A stretch of DNA of 64,000 bases. It comes from Phragmites australis. Its lineage: Eukaryota; Streptophyta; Magnoliopsida; Poales; Poaceae. Of the stretch, positions 44,975 through 58,506 are shown piece after piece. Every line of letters starts with the position of its first letter. Position 1 is the stretch's first letter. The DNA lies in contig NC_084924.1 in NCBI RefSeq assembly GCF_958298935.1, positions 1,674,001 to 1,738,000 on the forward strand, read 5' to 3'. Both the position numbers and the translations under genes were made by a program. The notes under the pieces are model-generated. The model had not been told where the DNA came from. It made no database searches and was given only the letters and a program-made list of their open reading frames with translations.

Positions 44975-47900
44975 ATGAGGAGATCTGTATCCGTGACTGT
45001 GAGTGCCCATTCCTCCTGCTTTGCTTGCTCGCGTACTGCTTTCTTTGATCTCCCGGGGGACGACGGCAGACGGATGTGGTTCTTGACTTCTTGTTGCATT
45101 TCTGCTCTTGCCTAATGTCGAATGCTGATCCAAGAGCTATACGCGTATTTGTTGTTGGAAATTCGGTTTCGTGTGTAGTGGTATTGGGCAAATGGCCAGA
45201 TTGCTGTGGAAAACTGAGCCTGGTGTCACCTTGATCCACAATTGCATATTGCAAAAAGTTCAAGGAATGTATGAACATAGTTTTGAGTTAACAATTCGGG
45301 TTGAGTAGTCTATTGTAGAGGTACTTGCGAGGAAAATTATATCAGAAAACAACACGGGAGAAAACTAAATGAGGTTGCCCTGTTCAGCTTGATGGATTGT
45401 TCTGATGCTATAATAACAAGTTAATTCAGATTGGAGTAGAATTTTGTTATCAGATGCACAACTCTGGTCACTTCGCATCACTCTTAGCTTTATGCATTTC
45501 CAGTATGTAATGGTTACTGACTTTTTTCTGTTTGAAATATCTGCTAGTTATTTCAAGTCCTTTTGGTTTTCACAACCGTGGCTGAGACCCAATGGTCCAC
45601 TGTATCCGGCACATACTGCAAGGGCATGGCATCAAACGTATATCGACCTCACAGTGTCACAATAACTGAATTTGGTGCTGTGGGGGATGGTGTAACTGTC
45701 AACACAAAAGCATTTCAGAATGCAATCTTCTATCTCAATTCATTTGCGGACAAGGGTGGCGCACAGCTCTTCGTGCCTGCAGGAAGGTGGCTGACAGGGA
45801 GTTTTAGTCTTATCAGCCATCTTACTTTGTCACTGGACAAGGATGCAGTCATAATTGGATCTTCGGTAAGATGACTTGCAGACTTTGCGCACACAGAATT
45901 TATGTTCCAATATATTTTTTGAATTGTGTTTTAATGATGTTCACATGAACAAGATATCTTATATTGTTGAATCTTATGTTAATCTAACTTTCTTCCAAGG
46001 AACCATAATATGAGCAATAGAAAGATAACTGCATATGCAATATTTCTTAGATGCTCTACAAAGCACAGTTTTCTTATAAGTTCAGAAAAGGGTGTCTTTT
46101 TAGTGTTTTTAGTGATTAAATACTAACAGTGAATGATGAATATACTTTTTCTATAATGTCCCAAATATATTCTGCAGGATTCATCTGATTGGCCAGTTAT
46201 TGATCCTCTTCCATCCTATGGGCGAGGCAGAGAACTCCCTGGAAAAAGACATCGGAGTCTAATTTTTGGATCAAATCTAACAGATGTAATTGTAACTGGT
46301 TAGTAAGTACTAGAGTTGCATCACCCATCTTGTTAGGAATTATCTCAGTTAGCTTGCCAGTACTGTAAATAACTAAATATTGAAACCCTTGGACAGGCGC
46401 TAATGGTACCATTGATGGTCAAGGAGCTATTTGGTGGGGTTGGTTCCACAACCACACACTGAATTATACTAGGCCACATCTTCTTGAGCTGATGTACTCT
46501 ACCAATGTTGTCATATCTAATTTAACCTTCAAGAACTCGCCATTTTGGAATATCCACCCTGTATACTGCAGGTTGGTTTTCTAAATAGCCACTTGCTTTC
46601 AGTTAAAACATAAGAATTCATTCACAAATGCAAATATATTATCCGGGGTGCTTTTCTATATAAACAGCCAAGTTCTTGTCCAACATGTCACAATCCTAGC
46701 ACCTTTGAATTCACCAAACACCGACGGCATTGATCCAGGTAATATGAAGCTTTGAATTATCTGCTACACCTTCATGTCTAACCAGGTTATTCATAATGTT
46801 TTACATGTTTACTCCCCTTTCCACCCATTTAGTACTGCACTAGGAATCTATTATTGCCACTGCACTAGGAAACTATTTTTGGCAGACAAACCATAGGAAA
46901 AATGGAGAGAAACATTGGTCACATAAATTTTTCATGACATGTTCTCTTCGCAATGGTTTTTCTCTCCTTTGTACTTCACCATCTGTTTATAGCTAAGATT
47001 CTGATAATATATGCAATTTGTTTCTTTTGTGAAGTGATCACTTACTATTGGTCCTACATATTACTATAAATACTACTAAAACTAGTCAATAACATAAGTA
47101 CATACTTCCATAACATGAACTGGTAATTTAAAATATGTTTCAACGTCATGTATCTATACACACTAGACCTAGTTTTTCTGAGTTCTTTGACGGAGATGCC
47201 GACTTCATCCCAGATAATTTAAAATAAGGCACCAAGAATTAAGAAGTTGATATGAAAATATGCTTATATGTAACTTGTGTCAACACTGCAAAGCCATATA
47301 CCATTTTTGCACATGTGGTACTAATACAACTCTAAATCTGTCCAGACTCGTCCACAAATGTCTGCATCGATCATTGTTATGTCAGAACTGGTGATGATGT
47401 TATTGTCATTAAAAGTGGGTGGGATGAGTATGGCATTTCATTTGCTCATCCTAGCTCGAATATCAGCATCAGCAACATCACAGGAGAGACAAGGGGTGGT
47501 GCAGGAATTGCGTTTGGAAGTGAGATGTCAGGTGGCATCTCAGAAGTCCGGGCTGAGGGCCTCCGCATCATCAACTCCTTGCACGGGATCAGAATCAAGA
47601 CAGCCCCAGGGCGTGGAGGGTACGTGAAGAATGTGTACATAGCTGATGTGAGCATGGATAATGTTTCAATGGCCATCAGGATCACTGGAAACTATGGTGA
47701 ACATCCTGATGAAAAATATGACAGGAATGCTCTCCCCATGATAAGCAATATTACAATCAAGGATGTTGTTGGTGTCAACATTGGTGTTGCTGGTACATTG
47801 GAGGGCATTCAGGGGGACAACTTCAGCAACATTTGCCTGTCTAATGTTTCCCTCACTGTACAATCTGCACATCCATGGAATTGTTCACTTATTGAAGGGT

Positions 47901-48070
47901 ATTCAAACTTTGTGATCCCAGAATCATGTGAACAGCTCAGAAGCAATTGTGGACAGACACCAGTTTGCTATGACGGTGGTAGTTCTTCCGCAACGCATGC
48001 ACATGCACCAACACATAAGTCAAGTGTCAGCCGATTGCTAAATCCTTTACTGAAGTTGGCTTCATTTTAG
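44975..48070 (+). CDS. Polygalacturonase-like GH28 pectinase, secreted
   Basis: Exons 44975-44998, 45548-45865, 46178-46298, 46397-46571, 46668-46738 and 47346-48070 give 477 residues, all GT-AG. The first exon codes only eight residues; joining at 45548 rather than 45557 keeps frame and produces a good signal peptide (LFQVLLVFTTVAE). ITEFGAVGDG starts the mature beta-helix. GH28 sites seen: NTDGID (residues 230-235), GDDVIVIKSG (252-261) and RIKT (319-322). The usual G-H-G motif is replaced by GGAGIAFGSE (287-296), so the catalytic-site histidine is missing; plant GH28 groups of this kind are known. It would hydrolyse homogalacturonan in the cell wall if active. Several N-glycosylation sites are present (NGT, NHT, NYT, NIT, NVS). 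A tandem repeat array lies just upstream. Confidence 0.93.
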
Positions 48071-48825
48071 TGTAGGTAGAGATGTGCTTGCTATTGTTGC
48101 TTCACGGGATGAGTCCTGTTAGTCATGTATATCTGATTCTTGCGATTATTTATGCTTAGAGTGCTGCTTGCTTCTTGTATATAGCTGTTTAGACGACTGT
48201 TGGTGTACCTGGCCTGTTTTGTTCCCATTTTTGATATGTGAATGTGATATGTATGTTTCTGAGCCTTGTTGGAACTTGAAACATAACAGCAAAATTACTT
48301 TACGATTTTGAACAAAAATAAGAGAGACAAGAAATTAATCTTCTTCCAGTATGACCAACATAGGGCCAGGGAGCCCTCATTGCATGGAGTAGCAAACAAT
48401 GGCAGGTTATGCATCAATTACTTGCGAAAGGGTTGAAGATTAATTCAGAATCCGAAGAAAAAAAATACAAGCAGCAGGTTGGCAAATCGTTTTTAAGGGA
48501 ATTCCCTATGACTGTCAAGGTTGCAGCGTGCATTTCTTTGGGAAGGACAATGTGCCCAAAGGAAATATCTCACAATCAAGTAAAATCTAGTTTGTGAAAC
48601 AGGAAGGCCACTATCAGGTGAATTAAGAATCAGCTTCTCATTAAACAAGGGCAATGAATGACAACGTTCTTGTTTGTCAGAAATGGAAGCACAATGAGAA
48701 ATCAAATATATTCAAATTGACAGTTTGTAGCCCATCAGAAATGACAGAATACAAGAAATCGCATTATTCTTTTTGAGCATCAGGGGGCTATCGCAATGTT
48801 AAATCCCACCAAGTATTTTCCTGAA
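48071..48825. other. Convergent 3' region between polygalacturonase and guanosine deaminase
   Basis: The two genes are convergent and end 755 bp apart. The sequence holds their 3' UTRs; no other gene is seen. Confidence 0.5.
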
Positions 48826-51220
<2,395 letters not shown>

Positions 51221-51684
51221 GATGGGAGCGGGAGAATCGGACCGAGACTTGCCGCGACTTTTGAGGGGTAGATGCGGATGCCGCTCGTCGGATGGAGAAG
51301 GAAAGGAAGGAGAGATGCGTTGCGGTTGGGTCGGGGTGGGTCGTGGGTGGCTTGCGTCCCGTGCTCGCCGTTTAAATACGGACGCCCGGAGTCACTTGCA
51401 AGTGGACCCGGAGAGAGCGTGGGGCGCGCACCGCGACCTTTGTGCGGACGGAAAGCGGAAAGGGTGGAGAGGAGGACGACAGATGACGCGAGGTGGTGGA
51501 CCCTGGACCGGGTCCTCCGTGATCCGGGGGGTATCGTGGCTGTAGGCCTCCGAGCTGTCCCGTCTGGCGCAGGGAGTCCCGTCTGGCGCAGGGCGTGGAC
51601 GCCGACACCGTGGCGCGGTCGCCGTTAGATCGTACGGTGGGCTCAGTCCATGACCGTGTACTCTCTCGATGAGCACTTCTGCCT

Positions 51685-53129
51685 GTACGACTGCGATTTT
51701 TTATTTATATATATATTATTTTCGAAATTAGCAAAAATGTGTACCCATTTTGAAAATTAACAAAAATATATGCCCATTGAACAAGAGATAAAAACAAGCC
51801 ACCTGTTCAACGAGCACGCCATCCTAGATAGGGTCGGTATTTGTCACTCGTGGAACAGGCGACAGGTTCTAGCCTGCACACCTAGCACAAAAATAGAACT
51901 ATTTTGAGGAATTTAAGTTTTATGAAGAGGAGGTTAGAAGCCGAAATTGTTACTCGTATAGGTAAACATCTATGGTTATTAAAAAGCTCGCGGTACATGA
52001 TTTTAAATATTACAATGTCGAAAATATAATAAGAATTCTAGTGCGTGGAGTGGAGATATTTCCCCTTTTCCTCACGTCCTGTTTCGCAATCTTCTTCTTC
52101 TTAGCGGCACAAGAGAGGTTGATGCCTCTAAAGTAGTTCCTCACGTCTCTGAATGTCCTCACACCTCCCTACAATGTTCTCTAGAGGTGGTGTTTCTCCT
52201 CCCACCTTTGAAGTTCATTAGCTTGCCATTTGTGTTATTGTTCTCACCGCTGATGTTCTTATTGCCGCTCCAAATGTGCCTCCTGCGTCTAGCGTGTTTT
52301 TTCCATCCTAATCTTGTACTCCCATATTATTTCGGTTTCTTTCATCCATCCCCATCGTATGACAGCTTCACCATGTTGATCTATTGCTCGAAGAGACAAG
52401 GTTATGGTTGATAATATACGGTGTTAGGAGTGTAGTTCAAAATATATAATTGGCAAGTGCGAAAGAGTAGGAAAGAGGAACACATCATGAATTCAAAATC
52501 AATTTCAGAGCACATGAAGAATCTTTTAACGAAAGTCTCCACATCGAAGAACATTGACATTCAAGTTAGATCTAATACCTAACATATATCTCAAACTAGA
52601 TTTGATAGCTAGCCTAATTAGTTCGTAAAAAAAATACCCATATTAGGATCCTTAGCGCCAACATAGATAAAATTCACCACGTATTTGCCGCTCTTCTCCT
52701 CCCCCTCCTCTCCTCTATCTTGTGGGCTTGATCGGCTAGGAAGCAAATAAGCATAATGCTCGGTGAGAGGTTGCACATAGCCTTTTATAGTAAAAACATA
52801 TCACCCTTCCAACAGGAAATAACTTTTCAATAGATCTTTGGTGGCTCAAGCAAGTGTGTGTGACCGTTGTCGCCCATTCAACATGCGACACTTTTTCCGT
52901 TGTCGTGGTATCTAACGTGGATGACACCGTGGCCCATTGTCACTCTCTAATTGGGCAAGGAAACAAATCACCTAATAAAGGGTATTGTTTCCTCCTATCA
53001 CCCTTTAAATGAAGGGCATGTTTTCTATACGGATGACATGTGCATATTTCGGTTAATTTCAAAATAGACACACATTTTTACAAATTTTAGAAATAAAAAT
53101 ATATAAATAAAAAATCCCACGACTGCTAC
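51685..53129. mobile_element. Unclassified element with about 85-bp terminal inverted repeats (MULE-like)
   Basis: The left end tgtacgactgcgatttttt...tttatatat...aaaaatgtgtacccattttgaaaattaac is mirrored at the right end, whose reverse complement reads tgtagcagtcgtgggatttttt...aaaaatgtgtgtctattttgaaattaacc. The similarity covers about 85 bp. The long inverted repeats and 1.44-kb size suggest a non-autonomous Mutator-like element. No 9-bp target duplication was recognised and no transposase is inside. Confidence 0.65.
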
Positions 53130-56100
53130 ATCAAAGCTTCGCACTGCATGCACGTGATCCCCGCAGCCGTTGTAAACACACACTAATCTCGCCACTTAAT
53201 TGGAATCTTTCTTTTTGGCAAATCAAGCAATGTTGTGTAACAAAACAAATCACCCATTTTTGGCTTATGTGCCAAAGATAACCTTCTTTTAAGAACAAGG
53301 GAGTGGTGTCTCTCCATGTACCGGCATTATACATGCTCTAAGAAAAAAGTTGAGAATGTCAAAATAAAAAGAAAAGAAAAGAAAAGAAAAAGGTTGATAA
53401 TCTCAAAAAAAGAAAAAAAAATGATACGTAGATGGGCCAAAGGAATGGGCCACCAAACAGAGAGGAAAGACCTGAAAGCTCATTGAAAATATCACAGTCC
53501 AAACTCTTCTCTTCCCTTCTTAAAAAAACTAGTTGAATACCCGTATGTTGTAATGGGAGCTAAAAATATGCACACGATAATATTATTGACTCCTCTAAAA
53601 CTAACCAATCAATTGAATAAAAATAACGAATAGAGAAAACAACTAACAAGAATGGTTGAGAGTGGCAGTCCAATTTACCTCAAATATTTCCCACCGCAAC
53701 TGCAGCACATGGATAACAAGCTGACAAACAACAACATGTTAATTGAATTGGAAATTGAACTTTAGCTATAGCCAGTGTTTAGAGAGAGTAAGAAAGTGAT
53801 CATTTATCCTGTTCAGCAAGCATGGGTCATCAATCCAGGACACTTGATGAAATCAAAATACTGAAAACCAATTATTACATCACAAATAATAGCACTAAGT
53901 GCATATTTGTTTTTTTTATCACCCTGAGTCATGGATGCTCTCCCAATTCTGCTCTTACCCTGCATCCAAAATGACTTTGCATGAATTATGGCTTCTTTCC
54001 AAAATGGCTTATGCAACCACAGCACATCACCCAGTTTTTCTTATGAAATGTCTCATGGCAAAATACAAATCACATCCAGACCAAACAACGGAGTCCAAAT
54101 TTCGAGAAAAAACACAAAAACTACATTTTTTGACCAGAAAAAGCGTACACCATGATTAATTGATCATAGATATAAAAAAATTGCAATAGATCATCAATTG
54201 TTTGTTGGTTAGAAGTTATAGCTTACCCATATCATTTTACTTAATTAATAGATCATAGACATAAAAAACTACAATAGATCATCAACTGTAAATTAAACAT
54301 GAAGCGTGATGGAATGTAGTATTGCTGGGAAGTACAATCCAAATCTATTAACATGCTCTTAACTATGATAGACTTTTTGACAAGTAATGGAATGAAATAT
54401 CATCATCAACAAATAGTATTGACATGTATGTTAACCAGCTTACAAGGCATAGAAAGAGTGTTACATCTGCATGTTACAAAAGAACAATTCCAAGATGACA
54501 TTAGGCAATGAAAGAAATAATCCACTCTTCAGAAGACACAAATGCAATCCAATAAATTCTAAAATTAGTGATAAAATTATAAGATGAGCAAAATACGGAA
54601 AACTTGTACCTTTGTTATGCATTACACAGTTTAGGAAAATTGATTTCACAAATTTTCATAGGTATATAGGACAAGACATCTCAATATGCACCGGAGGCGA
54701 CAGCACGACGCCTGTTGATGTTGTCAAAGTGGAAGAAATTGCAAGAGCATGTCGTAAGAGCATGCAGGTCTTTGTGTAGCTCCTCTAGGTATGGCCACTA
54801 CATCTTCCATTCCTTCAAGATTGGAGACATAAGAAAATGGTAAGATTTATGAATGTTGAAATTCTTATCGACAAACCTCTGTTAATTTCATCTTTCCCAA
54901 TGATAACCTTTACAGTTGAAATAACCTATTGAATCTCTCAACGTGACTGGTGACATGGATGATTCATAAATATGGGCTAGGTGTGTGTGCTTTAGAAGAA
55001 AAATAATCTCTTGGAAAAAGAATACAAAGCTCAGTGGGTAAGATCTATCAACTTCATATTTATTCATTCCTAATACGCCCTACATTTTGAAAATGTGTGA
55101 GTACAATTCTGCATGTTAACAATCACAATAATATTTTTCCATGGCCTATGTAAAAGGCTGGCTTTTTGCAATTTTCTCTCTCAATATGTCTTCCAATCAT
55201 GCAGGGTCAAATCGATAAAGGGAAAAAATTAAGCATACAATGCACTTTTCATATCACTACTTGCAATGTAATTGGTAGACGCTTACTGTTAGCTTGAAAA
55301 AAAAATTCAAACAGTAGCCTCCGGATCTCTAGCTCCATTGACAATTGTGCTAGCATGGTAGTTCTTCAGATAGTAACGCCAGGGGTGAAGTACCCATCAG
55401 ATAACCTTTCAAATGATGATTGTGTTGATTGACCTTGGTTGCAACCTTTGTTAGCAATATTTGACAGCATCTCCTTCCTTGGAATGTCTACGAATCAAGG
55501 AAAAAGAAAAAGAGATCAGCACAAATAAAATAGAAACAAAAGCTCTTGCCTTAACAAAACATGATACCATGCAATGCAGTAAATTAGTTCTAATTATGCC
55601 TTTATTAAAGCTAGTACATAATAAACAAGTATAATAAATCAAAGCTAAATAAATAGATCATAATGTAGTCATGAAACTAAAAAGAAAAGATAACAATTCC
55701 GCATGCCATAATGCCCGAATAATACATCATTTGAGGCTGTTGTCCTTTCTTGAATTCACATTATAAAGTAAGAACATGGTGACTTAATTCATATTGAGAT
55801 GCATCCTTATGGCTTAATCAAAGAATGAAGCAAAATTTGCGGCTACCATACATTACACAGAGAAGATAAGCAATTTATCGGCTGCAGGACAATAATGTCG
55901 CCATATCACTAGCATCAACTACCTTAATGTCGATCATCATTCTCAAATGTGCCGTGCTCTTGGCTATGTTCCCACGGTTGCATGCTAGTGCTTGGTGCCA
56001 ACGCCACTGACAACCCCCAAACTATGATGCTGCCCTGTTAATCTACTCTTAGTCCTCAAAGATTGGGTTTGAATATGCTAATGTATGATTACCTCTACTC

Positions 56101-56640
56101 ACTGACATTATACGAATTTGTGGAAACATCGCCTGATACCTCGTCTGGACAATTCAATTCTAGGTCTTACCTTGCTATAGGCTCGAGGATGATGTCAGGG
56201 CTAAGGAGGACATCGACGCTACGTGCCGGTAGGGGCCTCTGGCACAGGGGAACAACCACAGTGTCGAGCCACAAAGAACAGAGCAACGGCCGATATGGAC
56301 GGTGCCAATAGGAATGGAACTGGGCGTCGACGGAGGTGGCTGGCGAGGGAGAACGAGGTGGATGGTGGACAATCTGTTGCAGCGCTCCTCCGCAGTACTT
56401 GGCGGGAGTCCATGCCCACGAAGAGTGACGCGCCTAGCAGCACTGCCTGCACCCATCTTTGTGATGCTACCGAGTGGTAGCGCCCTCAACGGTGACGAGA
56501 TGTCGTACCTAGTAGCGACGCCTGCAACGCTGCCCTCACCATCCATGCCGCACACCCTCGCCCGGCGCCAGGCTACCTTAGCCAAATTTATGAACAAACC
56601 ACGCCAATGCAGCGCCACTACGCCCTCCTTGCCACCCTCA
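53130..56640. other. AT-rich intergenic region upstream of the FEN1 duplication
   Basis: No gene is recognised. A simple repeat (aaaag)n lies near 53366-53389. At 53531 the phrase gttgaatacccgtatgttgtaatggg resembles a common grass repeat start. Near-identical phrases tagatcatagacataaaaaa...caatagatcatcaa recur at 54167-54205 and 54250-54290. Bases 56060-56640 are GC-rich with long open frames on both strands but no family features. Confidence 0.4.
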
Positions 56641-57094
56641 CCTCTGTTTCATCAAATCCCTAGTGATGCACCAATTGCCCCCCAAAACCTAGATCTATCC
56701 CCTGTGCGCGAATTGGCAGATCGGCAAAGGGTGGCAGTGTACAATCGGGAGTCGACAACGACTAGATTTGAAGCTAGGGGAGCAGGGGGTGGGGTAGGGG
56801 GTGAAGGCCGAACATATGAAGATGATCACAATGGCGACGGTGAAGCCCCAATCTACGGCTGGAGCGAGCAAAAATAACCTAAGGGTGGGCGAGCGGTGTG
56901 GATAGGCAGGCAAGGACTAATAGATGGACAGGTAGATGTTGCCCAGGGGGGGAGGGACAGCAGGCGAGCTAGCAGGATCAGATACAAAGGATGTGAGTAG
57001 ATACATTTAGGTATAGACATGAGATTTAGGTGGACGCGGAATTTAGGATGAACATGGGATTCATTAGAGACTTCCTATATCATATTAAGGTTTA

Positions 57095-57332
57095 GACGTG
57101 TTTGGTTACTTGCCATATCACATATTAAATGTGTTATATATCTTTAGGCATGTATTTAATTTAACGTTGCAATTATAGCTCATTAAACCTTTTAATTCTA
57201 TTATATCACATGTCCTAAATTCGTTTTTTATTAATCAAATTTTTTCGTCACATTTTTATGACACTTACTCTTTATCTGACTGTGAAAAATAATACAACCA
57301 CACTTTTACTGCATGGGAAACCAAACAGACCC
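57095..57332. mobile_element. MITE in FEN1 promoter, copy in unit A
   Basis: The ends gacgtgtttggtt and aaccaaacagacc form imperfect inverted repeats around 238 bp of AT-rich sequence. The TGTTTGGTT core is typical of grass Tourist- or hAT-type MITEs. The target duplication is unclear. It ends about 120 bp before the start codon. Confidence 0.6.
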
Positions 57333-57365
57333 TATATCCAATCCACCCCCCCTCCCGACTGCCGA

Positions 57366-57375
57366 GGCGGGAAAA
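57366..57375 (-). promoter_or_regulatory. E2F-type site, unit A
   Basis: The plus strand reads ggcgggaaaa; its reverse complement contains TTTCCCGC, a perfect E2F consensus, about 80 bp before the unit A start codon. It fits S-phase expression of a replication nuclease. Confidence 0.65.
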
Positions 57376-57455
57376 TAAAGAGCCGACGGGGATTGGAGCG
57401 GAGGCGGAGGCTGCTCGCCGCGCGGCCGCGCTTTGGTTTCACCTTCCTCGCCGCC

Positions 57456-57677
57456 ATGGGAATCAGGGTATTCTCCTCCAGGGGTTCGGGGGTTTACGGC
57501 TCCCGTTTCGCCTTCGAGTTCTCGATGTGACGACCTCACTCTCTTCGTGGCGCGCGCTAGGGCTTGACAAAGCTGCTGGCGGAGCACGCGCCGAGTGCCG
57601 CGGTGCAGCGGAGGGTGGAGGACTACCGCGGCCGTGTCATCGCCGTTGACGCCAGCCTCAGCATCTACCAGTTCCTC
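57456..57677 (+). other. Duplicate FEN1 exons 1 and 2 (unit A)
   Basis: A second start codon and exon 1 (57456-57467, MGIR) and exon 2 (57561-57677, 39 residues) code exactly the same 43 residues as the unit B exons. The splice sites are intact: donor gtattc, acceptor cgctag, donor gtgagt. Exon 2 is 117 bp, a multiple of three, so transcripts from the unit A promoter could use either exon 2, or both, without breaking the frame. Whether this copy is transcribed is unknown. Confidence 0.85.
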
Positions 57678-58142
57678 GTGAGTCGTCACCTCTGTTTCAT
57701 CAAATCCCTAGTGATGCACCAATTGCCCCCCAAAACCTAGATCTATCCCCTGTGCGCGAATTGGCAGATCGGCAAAGGGTGGCAGTGTACGATCGGGAGT
57801 CGACAACGACTAGATTTGAAGCTAGGGGAGCAGGGGGTGGGGTAGGGGGTGAAGGCCGAACATATGAAGATGATCACAATGGCGACGGTGAAGCCCCAAT
57901 CTACGGCTGGAGCGAGCAAAAATAACCTAAGGGTGGGCGAGCGGTATGGATAGGCAGGCAAGGACTAATAGATGGACAGGTAAATGTTGCCCAGGGGGGG
58001 AGGGACAGCAGGCGAGCTAGCAGGATCAGATACAAAGGATGTGAGTAGATACATTTAGGTATAGACATGAGATTTAGGTGGACGCGGAATTTAGGATGAA
58101 TATGGGATTCATTAGAGACTTCCTATATCATATTAAGGTTTA

Positions 58143-58380
58143 GACGTGTTTGGTTACTTGCCATATCACATATTAAATGTGTTATATATCTTTAGGCATG
58201 TATTTAATTTAACGTTGCAATTATAGCTCATTAAACCTTTTAATTCTATTATATCACATGTCCTAAATTCGTTTTTTATTAATCAAATTTTTTCGTCACA
58301 TTTTTATGACACTTACTCTTTATCTGACTGTAAAAAATAATACAACCACACTTTTACTGCATGGGAAACCAAACAGACCC
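58143..58380. mobile_element. MITE in FEN1 promoter, copy in unit B
   Basis: It is the same 238-bp element as at 57095, so the MITE was already present before the tandem duplication. Confidence 0.6.
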
Positions 58381-58416
58381 TATATCCAATCCCCCCCCCC
58401 CCCTCCCGACTGCCGA

Positions 58417-58426
58417 GGCGGGAAAA
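58417..58426 (-). promoter_or_regulatory. E2F-type site, unit B
   Basis: It is identical to the site in unit A (TTTCCCGC on the minus strand), about 80 bp before the start codon at 58507. Confidence 0.65.
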
Positions 58427-58506
58427 TAAAGAGCCGACGGGGATTGGAGCGGAGGCGGAGGCTGCTCGCCGCGCGGCCGCGCTTTGGTTTCGCCTTCCTC
58501 GCCGCC

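Larger units (their letters stand above)
56641..57688 (+). repeat. Tandem duplication unit A of the FEN1 5' region
   Basis: The unit begins cctctgtttcatcaaatccc and ends in the FEN1 intron just after exon 2 (gtgagtcgtca). Unit B follows directly with an offset of 1048-1051 bp. I count about eight base changes plus one 3-bp length change in a C-run over about 1.05 kb, about 99% identity. The junction has short shared sequence (tcacc). Confidence 0.95.

Noticed and set aside
56302..56877. 191-residue plus frame before FEN1
   Set aside because: No recognisable domain; GC-rich, partly duplicated in unit B where the frame is not preserved from the start; the minus-strand frame is equally open.
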